This document shows positions 8,954-17,630 of a stretch of DNA of 64,000 nt, piece after piece; the first letter of the stretch is position 1, and each line of letters begins with the position of its first letter. The notes under the pieces are model-generated. The model saw only the letters and a program-made list of their open reading frames with translations. It did no database searches and had not been told where the DNA came from. Both the position numbers and the translations under genes were made by a program. The stretch covers positions 43,560,501 through 43,624,500 of the forward strand of contig CM059587.1 in assembly GCA_030407085.1 (NCBI GenBank). Direction: 5' to 3'. The stretch is from Trichopria drosophilae. Taxonomy: Eukaryota; Arthropoda; Insecta; Hymenoptera; Diapriidae.

Positions 8954-10869
8954 TTGTAAGTACGCAGACGGCGTCTAGGTTAAAATTCTTTTCTAAAGTT
9001 TGGAAAGAATTTACAAAAGATAAATTAATTTTGCAATGGGTACAGGGTTATAAAATTCCTTTTGCTCGGAAGGTTTTTCAAAATCGTACACCGAAACTGA
9101 AAGTGTTATCTAAATCTGAATTTGATAATATTCATATGGCTATAAATCAACTTTTGATAAAAGGCGCAATTTCAAAATGTGAGCCGTGCGACGGACAACT
9201 TCTTTCGAATTATTTCATTGTACCGAAGTCTAATGGCGAAAGTCGGTTTATTTTAAATTTAAAAAATTTAAATTTATTTATTGATCCACCTCATTTTAAG
9301 ATGGAAGATTACCGAACAGTTTTGAGATTAATTGCGCGTAATGATTATATGGCGTCAATTGATTTAAAAGACGCATATTTTCTACTTCCTATTGCAGACG
9401 AATGTAAAAAATATTTGCGTTTTGAGTTTAACAATAATTTATTTGAATTTAATTGTTTGCCATTTGGTTTGTGTACAGCTCCATATGTATTCACAAAATT
9501 ACTAAAACCAGTCGCTTATTTTCTTCGAAAGAAAGGGTTAATTTCTGTTATTTATTTAGACGATATATTGATAATTGGTGATACGATGGAATCATGCTTT
9601 GATAACGTTATAAAAACAAAAAATCTGTTAGAAACTTTAGGTTTTTTATTAAATTATGAAAAATCTAAATTATTGCCTTCACAAGAATGCAAATTCCTTG
9701 GAATGATATTTAATAGCAGGGATTACAACATAAAACTTCCGTTAGAAAAAAGACAAAAAATTGTTAAATTAGTAAATGAATTTTTATTAAAATCGGTATG
9801 TAGAATTCGTGATTTTGCAAAATGTATTTGTTTCATAGTGTCAGTATGTCCAGCAGTTAAATATGGATGGCTTTATACGAAATCCATGGAACGCCAAAAA
9901 TATTTAGCTCTTTGCAAGTCTCAAGGAGATTATGATCAATGTTTAGAAATTACAAACAGTGTAAAACTGGAACTTAAGTGGTGGCTTAATAAAATAATGT
10001 TAGTTAATAATCCTATTCGAGAATACATTTACAACATAAAAATTTATTCTGACGCTTCACGTACTGGGTGGGGCGCGAATTGCAAAGACCAAAAGACGCA
10101 TGGGTGGTGGAATTTGGAAGAAAAATCACACCATATTAATTATTTAGAGTTAAAGGCTAGTTTTTATGCATTGCGTTGCTTCGCATCAAATCTTAGAGAT
10201 TGTGAAATTCTAGTACGCATAGATAATACTGTAGCAATTTCGTACATAAATCGCATGGGTGGTGTAAAGTTCCCAGAATTAAATGAAATTACGAAACATA
10301 TATGGCAATGGTGCGAGAAGCAAAATATTTTGATATTTGCTTCTTATATTAAATCAAAAGAAAATGTAATAGCAGATAAAGAATCTCGTGTTTTATCTCC
10401 AGAGACTGAATGGGAATTAGATTCACAGGTTTTTTTAACAATTGTAGATAAATTTGGTACGTTTGATATAGATCTGTTTGCATCAAATATTAATTGCAAA
10501 TGTCCAAAATACATTTCTTGGCATGCAGATCCAAATTCATGTGCTATAGATGCGTTTACAGTTTCATGGTCAAAATTATACTTTTATGCCTTTCCACCAT
10601 TCTCAGTAATTTTACAATGCATTCAAAAAATAATAACAGACGAAGCATTAGGAGTTTTAATAATACCCCTGTGGCCTACGCAAACATGGTATCCCTTGTT
10701 TATCAAGTTATTGATTTCTGAACCAATCATTTTACGTCCGAAAATCAACTTACTTACATCTCCTTTCAGACAAGAACATCCATTGTGGAAAACTCTTACC
10801 CTGGTAGCAGGACAGTTATCGGGGAAGCGTTCAAAAGAAAGGGTATCCCAATCAATGCGATTTCTATAA
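8812..10869 (+). CDS. reverse transcriptase / RNase H / methyltransferase-like polyprotein (DIRS)
   Basis: The frame opens at 8812 after a TAG and has no ATG before conserved sequence begins (LKFFSKVWKEF near 8980), so expression by -1 frameshifting from Gag or by non-AUG start is likely. Counting from the TTG at 9031: RT motifs include SIDLKDAYF with the first catalytic Asp (111), LPFGLCTAP (143-151) and YLDD (175-178). RNase H follows with all four acidic residues visible: D341 (YSDAS), E373 (YLEL), D398 (RIDNT) and D449 (IADKESR). Then a region (about 479-545) with DLFASN and FAFPPF-like words resembles the N6-adenine methyltransferase-like domain of DIRS1 proteins, with the usual NPPY replaced by AFPPF, so catalysis is doubtful. 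No frameshift or stop interrupts it. The C-terminus overlaps the recombinase frame. Confidence 0.93.
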   Translation, partial: RTTKKFHFWSIVAFKLEGPVEENFLSPGRANSQSDATGPVDPSSSSLIVSTQTASRLKFFSKVWKEFTKDKLILQWVQGYKIPFARKVFQNRTPKLKVLSKSEFDNIHMAINQLLIKGAISKCEPCDGQLLSNYFIVPKSNGESRFILNLKNLNLFIDPPHFKMEDYRTVLRLIARNDYMASIDLKDAYFLLPIADECKKYLRFEFNNNLFEFNCLPFGLCTAPYVFTKLLKPVAYFLRKKGLISVIYLDDILIIGDTMESCFDNVIKTKNLLETLGFLLNYEKSKLLPSQECKFLGMIFNSRDYNIKLPLEKRQKIVKLVNEFLLKSVCRIRDFAKCICFIVSVCPAVKYGWLYTKSMERQKYLALCKSQGDYDQCLEITNSVKLELKWWLNKIMLVNNPIREYIYNIKIYSDASRTGWGANCKDQKTHGWWNLEEKSHHINYLELKASFYALRCFASNLRDCEILVRIDNTVAISYINRMGGVKFPELNEITKHIWQWCEKQNILIFASYIKSKENVIADKESRVLSPETEWELDSQVFLTIVDKFGTFDIDLFASNINCKCPKYISWHADPNSCAIDAFTVSWSKLYFYAFPPFSVILQCIQKIITDEALGVLIIPLWPTQTWYPLFIKLLISEPIILRPKINLLTSPFRQEHPLWKTLTLVAGQLSGKRSKERVSQSMRFL

Positions 10870-11818
10870 TGTTTGCTTCATTATCTGAATCTACTTTAAA
10901 ACAATACGAAAAACCCATCCGGTTGTGGTGGCAATATTGCACTAATAACAAATTATGCCCATTCAGCGCTAATATTAAACATATAATTATATTTTTAACG
11001 GATAATTTTAAAGAAGTTGGTGCATATGGTACCATTAACTCATATCGATCTGCGATATCTTTAATCGACGATCACGAAATAGGGACTGACCTTATAATTA
11101 AAAGATTATTTAAGGGAATGTCTATTTTAAAACCTCCAAGGCCAAAGTACAATTGTACGTGGGATCCGTCCCCAGTTTTAATTTATCTAAAGACATTGTT
11201 TCCTCACGAGAGCCTTTCGCTTGAAAAATTAACTTTAAAACTTGTTACTTTAATAGCATTATCAACGGGTCAAAGAATGCAAACTATATCGAAAATTTAT
11301 TTAGAAAACATACAAGTATTGCCGGAAAAAAATTGAAATAAAAATATCAGAACGCTTAAAAACTTCAAAATTCAATAAAGAACAACCATGTTTAATAATT
11401 CCATTTTTTCGAAATCAACCTGATCTTTGTGTAGCTTCAGTTCTTCAAACTTATATTTCAGTTACGTCAAATTTAAGGAATTTAGAAGAAAGTAGAAATT
11501 CCTTGTTTATATCTTTTCGAAATACCACATGGTATTGTTACAACTCAAACATTAGGTAAATGGATCAAAAAAATTTTAGAATTAAGCGGAATTGATACCT
11601 CTATATACACTGGGCATAGCACTCGACATTCTTCAACATCGGCTGCGTATAGATCGGGTGTTAGTATTGAAACAATACGTGAAACAGCCGGTTGGTCACA
11701 AAATTCAAAGGTATTTGCGCGTTTTTATAATAGACCGTTGGAAAATGAGGATACTTTCGCGATGGCTGTAATAAATCCTAGTTGTAAATTGCTTGGATTC
11801 AAACTTAAGATGTATTAA
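10785..11818 (+). pseudogene. tyrosine recombinase of the DIRS element, two frameshifts
   Basis: Reads in three successive frames. Segment 1 (10785-11336, 183 codons) has a SAM-like N-terminal domain (LSESTLKQYEKPIRLWW) and the first catalytic Arg at residue 164 (STGQRMQ). The frame is lost at an A7 run (11326-11332). Segment 2 runs to about 11515, where a second shift near a TTTT run (11514-11517) moves to segment 3, ending at TAA 11816-11818. Segment 3 holds the H-x-x-R box (GHSTRHSS), a Trp in AGWSQ and the nucleophilic Tyr in ARFYNR. All catalytic residues survive, so only two one-base indels separate it from an open frame. The family joins the cDNA circle to the target without duplication. 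Sequencing or assembly error in homopolymers could also explain the shifts. Confidence 0.88.
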
Positions 11819-11907
11819 ATGTAAGGTAGAAATGATCTTGTTTGAATAATTTTATTTTACCATTAAAATAAGAATTATTATCAAATTGCAATTAACTTTG
11901 AACATCT

Positions 11908-12018
11908 ACCTTATGATCTAGAGGACGAGATGACGAAAAATAATTAATCGATCAAACGAACTTACCTGTTGTGAAGTTCGATCGAAATTATTTGAGTCAT
12001 CTCGTCCGAATAGATCAT
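11908..12018 (+). repeat. DIRS internal complementary region
   Basis: 11908-11946 is the inverse of the left end (7576-7614) and 11941-12018 the inverse of the right end (12196-12272). The two halves abut at TAATTA. In the DIRS replication model this region templates joining of the two ends into a single-stranded circle, so it records the circle junction. The junction in it matches the ends seen here. Confidence 0.9.
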
Positions 12019-12084
12019 CTCCCTCCCAGACCCAAGATTTAACAAAATATTTCCCCAATATTGCAATTTGTAATTTAAACTATT

Positions 12085-12202
12085 GAAGGTTCCTAAGGGC
12101 AACGGAGGCTGACAGGATGAGAGCGGGAATCGGCGTGCTATTGTTTCTTTTTAAAATATTGTGGAAAAATTGTGCAGAAAATACACAACTACCTTATGAT
12201 CT
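12085..12202 (-). repeat. DIRS right inverted terminal repeat
   Basis: Inverse of 7603-7720 over 118 bp. An apparent 64-codon frame starting at 12117 inside it is a by-product of the repeat, not a gene. Confidence 0.9.
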
Positions 12203-12272
12203 ATTCGGACGAGATGACTCAAATAATTTCGATCGAACTTCACAACAGGTAAGTTCGTTTGATCGATTAATT

Positions 12273-12781
12273 CTTCAGGTATACAAAAAAATTCCCAAAA
12301 TTCTTTCATAAAAACTTCATCCATACCCTATTTAAAAGGTGTCACGGAAAAAATACAGAGACGTCTAAGAAAAGAAAACATTAGACTTTTACCAAGACCT
12401 ATAAATACTAATTTAGGTAACATAAAACCTTACAAAGATATACTACCAACATTAAAAAATAGTTATGTAGTATATCAAATACCTTGCTTCCATTGTGACA
12501 AATTTTACATAGGACAAACCGAAAGAAGATTAGAAACGAGATTGAAAGAACACAAAAAGAATATTGAAGGGAGCGAAGATAAATATACCGGCTTAACTAT
12601 ACATAGATTAGAAACTGGACATAATTTTGACTACGAAAAAGTAAATATTTTAGCAATTGAAAAAAATAATAAGAAAAGAAAAGAGATAGAAAATTATTTT
12701 ATTAAAAAAAATGCTATAAAAACGGTTAATATTAGATTCGAAAAATCTAATTTACCCGAAATTTATAATGTCCTTATTTAA
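12273..12781 (+). pseudogene. Penelope-like GIY-YIG endonuclease domain (ORF 3' part)
   Basis: 169 open codons after the DIRS element. First a linker with SIPYLKGVTEKIQRRLRK, a hallmark of Penelope-like proteins just upstream of the nuclease. Then the GIY-YIG domain: YVVYQIPCFHCDKFYIGQT carries the 'GIY' variant (VVY), the Cys pair typical of Penelope nucleases and YIG; catalytic Arg follows in ERRLETRLKEH, with a His in TIHRLETGH and Glu in the ENYFIKK helix. The domain nicks target DNA to prime reverse transcription. The piece itself looks intact, but it lacks the reverse transcriptase and is separated from its own upstream linker by the DIRS insertion. The frame matches 7502-7579 exactly. 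Confidence 0.88.
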
Positions 12782-13048
12782 TATCATAATATTTCGATCA
12801 AGTTATACAACATATTACTACTACATTTAATACACTTATTAAACAATAGAGCTCCTAATCTATCTAACTTTCCTATCTAAACAATGCATAATTATACTAA
12901 CATAAGGCAATCAATTCTTCAAGTGTCTTTCTATACAAAATTTTCATTTGCAAGACAGTTAATAAGATCCGTACTGTTTTGGTTAGTTGGGTGGTGTTGT
13001 TGAATTTTCAAGGAACTCTGCTTTTAACAGCCTGCAACAAGTTCCCTT
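12782..13048 (+). other. 3' UTR of the Penelope-like element
   Basis: AT-rich sequence between the endonuclease stop and the right terminal repeat. No gene seen. Confidence 0.6.
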
Positions 13049-13286
13049 CATAAAACACTGCAAATGAATTTTTTAACAAAAAATTTTTTTGTTCTATACT
13101 GATGCTATTTAATTTATGAACGCTATATTACTCTTACCTGATTTTATTTTTTCTGATGAGGGCAACAAACCAGTGCCGAAAACGTTAAAACGTTGTTTGT
13201 AATTTTATATTCTTTTTTTTTTTCGTCCTTTTTTTTCGTTCTTGTAAACGATTTGTATTGCGACCGCCACTTAACGCTATTTTGTC
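13049..13286 (+). repeat. right terminal repeat of the Penelope-like element
   Basis: Inverse of 7255-7501. Begins CATAAAACACTGCAAATG and ends near CGCTATTTTGTC. Confidence 0.85.
13153..13195 (+). ncRNA. hammerhead-ribozyme-like core in the Penelope terminal repeat
   Basis: CTGATGA at 13153, a GGCA/TGCC stem, GAA at 13178 and an AACGTT-AA-AACGTT hairpin. Penelope-like elements are known to carry hammerhead ribozymes in their terminal repeats and the order of core boxes fits. The helix II join and the base after helix III (G where A, C or T is required) deviate from the active consensus, so self-cleavage is doubtful. The complement lies at 7351-7397. Confidence 0.4.
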
Positions 13287-13333
13287 TGATTTAATTTATT
13301 ATAAACGGTCGAGAAGTATTTAATAATTTATTC

Positions 13334-13348
13334 ATAAGCAGGTAGTTA
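13334..13348 (+). repeat. target site duplication, right copy
   Basis: ATAAGCAGGTAGTTA, identical to 7232-7246. Confidence 0.7.
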
Positions 13349-14635
13349 GTAATTAAAATGTGTGTATTAGTTGTCCTATTAAATTTAATGTTGTCGTAAT
13401 AGATTATGTCGTTCAGGTATTATATGCTTAAATTAACAGTGATTAAATACAATAAATTTTCATCGTCATTCCGGCTGCTTGTGGATCACTTTGCCATTAC
13501 ATTTTTTCATAAACCGATCAATAATAAAAAGGTTACAAAAAAATAAAAAATATGTTGACCAACTAAAATTTTGTTAAAATAATATTTTTGGAGGATTTCA
13601 TATTTTTATTCATCAATCGCATAATGCAGGATGTATCTAAAAGTTCAAATTATCGAAAATTATCAAAAATTCTAAAAAATCAGTTCCAAAAATAGTCCAA
13701 AAATTAACGAAATGTCAATTGACAAAAATAATCATTTTTAATCGACTATTCACTTTAGTAGCAGAGAAATCTCTTCTGCATTGATTGCAGGGTGTAATCT
13801 GGGAAATGTTGGGGGCTTGTTCATTTTAAACTGAACTATTAAGGCACAGTCTGAGTCACGATGAAACTGAGACTAGAAAAGCTGATGTATCTAAAGCTCA
13901 CTGTTTGGTGGCGCATAGGTGTAACGCGTGAAGTATCATTCTCGCAACTGATGAACCATTATTACTCCGTAAATAAGAAATATTCTGATTGCATCATATC
14001 GTTCGTTGCTTTGTGTAGTTAACTTCTTTGAAATCGTATCAGGTTTTAACGATGAGTATATGGCATGTCCTATTAGTAATATTTCATTTGATACATTTCT
14101 GATAAGGAACTTCATCGACTGCCTCATCAGATCGGCGATTATTCGCGATATAGCGTCTCCCTGAGTTTCTTCTTACCGACGTTAAATATACCAAGTTCCA
14201 GTTCGCGTTACGTATGAACTGAACCCCCATATAGTAGGCGTGTTCGCATAATTAAGCCGCTGGAGATTTGCATACGATCCGACAGATACCGCGAGCTCGG
14301 TAACGCATACCGTACGAAGAAGATACTAGAGTTACTGGAGCTGGCAGCTCTTGTTAATGTGTTTTTGTGTTACGGTCTTCTGGCGCTTTACCTTCTGCAA
14401 CGCTCATTTACAAGCTGCTGGGCCAGACTGAACATGGCCAGTTTTAGTTAAAAAATAATTCGAAAAATCTAGCTAAAATCCCAAAGAATATGGCAGCGCC
14501 AGAACATGTAGACTACGAGCTTTGGAAGGACATCAATCCTGATTAGATAAGTGCTGTACCTCCCAATTACGAATAAATGATCCGTGGCTAAATAAGATTT
14601 ATGACAATTATATAAATGTCAACCAATTGCACCGA
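13349..14635. other. non-coding stretch with a dispersed repeat and a CpG-richer patch
   Basis: 13819-13990 is a diverged inverted copy of 22215-22370: shared words include GCGCCACC, GATACATCAGCTTT and CATTCTCGCAA on opposite strands. 14140-14420 is noticeably richer in CpG than its surroundings, but no open frame or RNA is recognised in it. Confidence 0.5.
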
Positions 14636-14762
14636 TAGAACAGTATAGTTGTAAGGATCAGAAGCATAGTCAATTTTCCTCCTATCCCTGAAAAGTATAC
14701 CCCTTAAGCTACAGTATAGTTTTCTCATCTATACTTCTGATCCTCACAAATACACCGTTCTA
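14636..14762. mobile_element. small hairpin MITE, 34-bp TIRs
   Basis: TAGAACAGTATAGTTGTAAG at 14636 is inverted at 14729-14762 (34-bp arms, about 5 mismatches, both containing GGATCAGAAG). Total 127 bp with a 59-bp loop. Non-coding. Confidence 0.7.
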
Positions 14763-15452
14763 ACAGTGTATGTTCTTAAAGGATTTGAGAGCATGTTGAA
14801 GTATTATGCAATTGATGTAATTGCATATAAATAAATTATAATTGAAGGTGAACAGTAACTCTGTGGATTTATAAAAATGAATGTTCAGTTATAAATAAAC
14901 ACAATGTATTGTGAGTGCATGTTCTCCAAGATGACTGTACGCTGATATTGCGTTCTAGTTTTTGGGTGCACATTAAAAACCCGACCAATCACAAAACAGG
15001 CACTTCTAAAACCCGACGTTCAAAAACCAAATATTTAAAAAAACAGACATTAAAAAATCTGACATTTTAAAATGTACATATTCTGAAAAAGTGATTGATT
15101 TAGTGCTTAATAATATAACTCGGGGGTCAAATCGATTTGACCTTCAAGTGATCTACAAAATTAATCCCTGGATCGAACATTTTTTACCATGAAATGACCT
15201 TCCAGTGAGGTCTCAAGGACGGCGACCCAAGATCATTTTTTTATGTAGTGAATGCACCATTCGGGGGTGTCTCTATTTCGAAATATCGGGTTTTTGAAGT
15301 ACTCTCTAGTTTTTCTCTCAATCGAGGAAGAAGTGCTGCTTTACAAAATATATAATTTGCACTTCCGTAAAATTTTCCATATATTTCCTAATAGTATATA
15401 ACAAAGTTGTATTTCCCGCATTGTTTTTATTGGAAACGTAATCTACCATCGG
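14763..15452. other. non-coding stretch
   Basis: No gene or bounded element seen. Confidence 0.55.
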
Positions 15453-15560
15453 CTTCGTGGCTCGTTCAGTAGCGCACGGGACTACGAAGTCCCAGGTTGT
15501 AAGTTCCCTGCCCTAAGAACAATTTTCCGAATTCGTTTTCAATTAGTCAGTAGCACAATA
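15453..15560 (+). mobile_element. tRNA-derived SINE-like fragment, family B copy 1
   Basis: GTGGCTCGTTCAGTAGCGCA resembles a Pol III A box region and GGTTGTAAGTTCCCTGCC a B box. The following body (AACAATTTTCCGAATTCG, TTTTCAATTAGTCAG) matches a second copy at 48371-48498. The head is not a functional tRNA: the T-arm is damaged. Confidence 0.5.
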
Positions 15561-16333
15561 AGTAATTTTCTTTATCACAGAAGTAAATGGGGAAATGATA
15601 CTGTTTTTATTCCGATAGAAACAGAAAATCCAAAGTTTATTACAAAAATGACAAAGTGTATGGTTAGCGTTTGAAACTGCGATTCATAGAATTCATTGAT
15701 ATTTTTTATCATTAGAAACATTCTTGGAACACTTATATTTTATCACAAAATGGAACACTATATAGTAATATTATTAAGGCTTTTGTTGTAATGGCTGGTA
15801 TGATAAGATTCGTATTTTAGTTCCTTTGCATTAAAATTTGGTAAAGCGTTCATGATTAAAAAACAGTATCACGGCTAGGTTTCCACAAGGCTTTTACCAC
15901 ACTACAAGTGTCAATTTCCTAGGTTATTCGTTTTTTGTAGTATAAATATTACCGATAAACGTTCAAATTAATAACAATCTTAGGTTACTTCATTAAGGGA
16001 ACACATATATAGCCCCGCTGTTACAAAGATAAAATGGGTTCCTCGGTGTACTAGTGCAGTTTGTTGTGCTGCAGGAGAAAATTAATTCTTCCCACCGATT
16101 ATATTTTATTTTATTTTTTATGATCACACCCACAATACCAAGGAACATATTTTGAAAACTCCATCTGAAGAATTTTCAACAATGATTATTACTAGGAGTC
16201 AAGAAACATAACATTTGTAATCAGGATGACAACAAATCCTGTTCACAATAGCCAAACCATTATCGACCTGACGTAGGCTGCAATTGTTATTAGAAATATA
16301 TTTATGAAAAACATGTAAACTTGAGAATTGGCT
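15561..16333. other. non-coding stretch
   Basis: No gene or bounded element seen. Confidence 0.55.
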
Positions 16334-16527
16334 CCCGGGAAAAAATGGATTATATACAATTATATATAATTATATATAATTACATATGTTTATATATGAT
16401 TATATATAATTATATACAATTTTTGATACAATTAAATCCAATTATATATAATTATATATAATTGGATCTAATTGGATCTAATTGTATAAAAAATTGTATA
16501 TAATTATATATAATCCATTTTTCCCGG
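16334..16527. repeat. TATA-rich palindromic element with CCCGGG ends, copy 2
   Basis: CCCGGGAAAAAATGGATTAT at the left, inverse ending CCATTTTTCCCGG at the right; 194 bp of ATATATAATT words between. Same family as 6709-6995 but with a different, shorter centre containing AATTGGATCTAATTGGATCT. Confidence 0.8.
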
Positions 16528-16873
16528 ACTATGAAATATCCCAGCGGCAGTTCCTAAGAACTAAGAGTTGTGAACCAAAGTTAAAACCTCATATTGTTTT
16601 CTTAATTGCCAAAATAAAGCGTGTTGACCCTTTATATGGTGTTTCAGAAATAAGATCAATTACAGTGCCTTCTACGTGAAAATATCGATATGGATGAATT
16701 ATTTTAAGAATACGATCTCCTATTGCTCAAGTATCAAATTTTCTTGTCATTGGCATAAAACACGTTCTTATCTAACAATTTTTTCTCCTAACATCGGTAT
16801 CCATGAGGCATGGCTTCAACGGTGGTATCGAAAAGTCGTTACGTTGTCACTCTAGATTTTTTATTCTACGTAA

Positions 16874-17630
16874 AGACGATATTCACGAATATTGGTGATT
16901 TCCGTCCTCCAGCTGAACATCCGAAACTGATAAATTCGTTTAGAATATGATGGCAGTTAACGTCTAACACCAAATTTGATTGTTTTATCATTTCAGACAG
17001 TTTAAGGCACACCTATGTAACATTTTCAAAAAGTCGATTTTTGAAAACATATGTCGATGGTATATAGTATTTAGAATATTGTGCGAAGATTTCCCATCGA
17101 AATTTTAAATATGTAATAATTAATACTAATTTATAGCTAGAAGAACTAAAGTTTTCGTTGTAGTGCCGTTGTGTTATTAAAATTTTAAACGTTTTTTTTT
17201 TCAAAACCACTTTTTTTGTAACTGATTGCAGTGATTACCACAGTTCTGTTCAGCTGATCAGGTTGGTATTTTGGGGCATTACTCGACATACCCGTGATTA
17301 TGGTATGAATCACGATCATAATTTTTCATTGATTATTTCATCGTTTTTTCGCCCATTTTCAAAACAAAAAATACATTGCGTTTCATTTTCATAAAAAAAT
17401 CCTGAATTATATTAAAAACACGGTCATTACATGGGGCAAGTGCCTTAAAATAAGATTGTTGAAGTCGCAGATTAGATATCGGAAAATGCGATGTAAATTT
17501 GTGCTGCCTTTTGTTTATAGCGGACTGTTACTTAGTTTAGTGCATTTTCTTATGTGTAATCGCAAAACAGAATTTTTTAAACTTTCTCCCTTTATAAAAC
17601 AATCGAATTTATTATTAGATGTTCGTTCCC
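16874..17630 (+). mobile_element. diverged MITE family A copy 3, split by a TTAA element
   Basis: The left end (16866-16990: ACGAATATTGGTGATTTC, GAAACTGATAAATTCG) matches the TIR of the copies at 43017 and 52602. The right body (17520-17630: TAGTGCATTTTC, AAAACAATCGAATTTATT, TTAGATGTT) matches their 3' half. Between them lies an unrelated 439-bp TTAA-bounded insert. The far right TIR is not recognisable. A 109-codon frame at 17456 overlaps this repeat and is not considered a gene. Confidence 0.55.
17006..17444. mobile_element. TTAA-bounded (piggyBac-like) non-autonomous element
   Basis: TTAA|GGCAC at 17002-17010 and GTGCC|TTAA at 17440-17448, with a further shared ATGTAA word near both ends. 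TTAA duplication is the piggyBac hallmark; the short TIR makes this tentative. It sits inside a MITE family A copy, which independently supports the insertion. Confidence 0.5.

Larger units (their letters stand above)
7581..12272 (+). mobile_element. DIRS1-like tyrosine-recombinase retrotransposon
   Basis: About 4.7 kb with the diagnostic DIRS architecture: inverted terminal repeats (7603-7720 and 12085-12202), unequal terminal extensions beyond them, and an internal complementary region (11908-12018) matching the inverse of both extensions joined head to tail. Frames in order are an SR-rich leader, Gag-like, RT/RNase H/methyltransferase-like, and tyrosine recombinase, with the last three overlapping. 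It lacks integrase, protease and LTRs. No target duplication: TAATT occurs once at each end (7576-7580, 12268-12272), as expected for recombination at a short shared core. The recombinase is frameshifted, so this copy would need trans help, but the near-perfect repeats suggest a recent insertion. Confidence 0.93.
7247..13333 (+). mobile_element. 5'-truncated Penelope-like element interrupted by a DIRS element
   Basis: Outer element of a nest. In order: an inverted terminal repeat (7255-7501), a scrap of the linker region downstream of the reverse transcriptase (7502-7580), the DIRS insertion (7581-12272), the rest of the linker plus the GIY-YIG endonuclease (12273-12781), a 3' UTR, and the second terminal repeat (13049-13286). 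A 15-bp duplication flanks the whole. Penelope elements are known for terminal repeats in either orientation and for 5' truncation, and both are seen here. The reverse transcriptase core is absent, so the copy cannot move by itself. About 50 bp of non-repeat sequence separates the right terminal repeat from the right target duplication. Confidence 0.8.

Noticed and set aside
12117..12311. 64-codon frame after the DIRS recombinase
   Set aside because: Lies across the right terminal repeat and insertion junction; a by-product.
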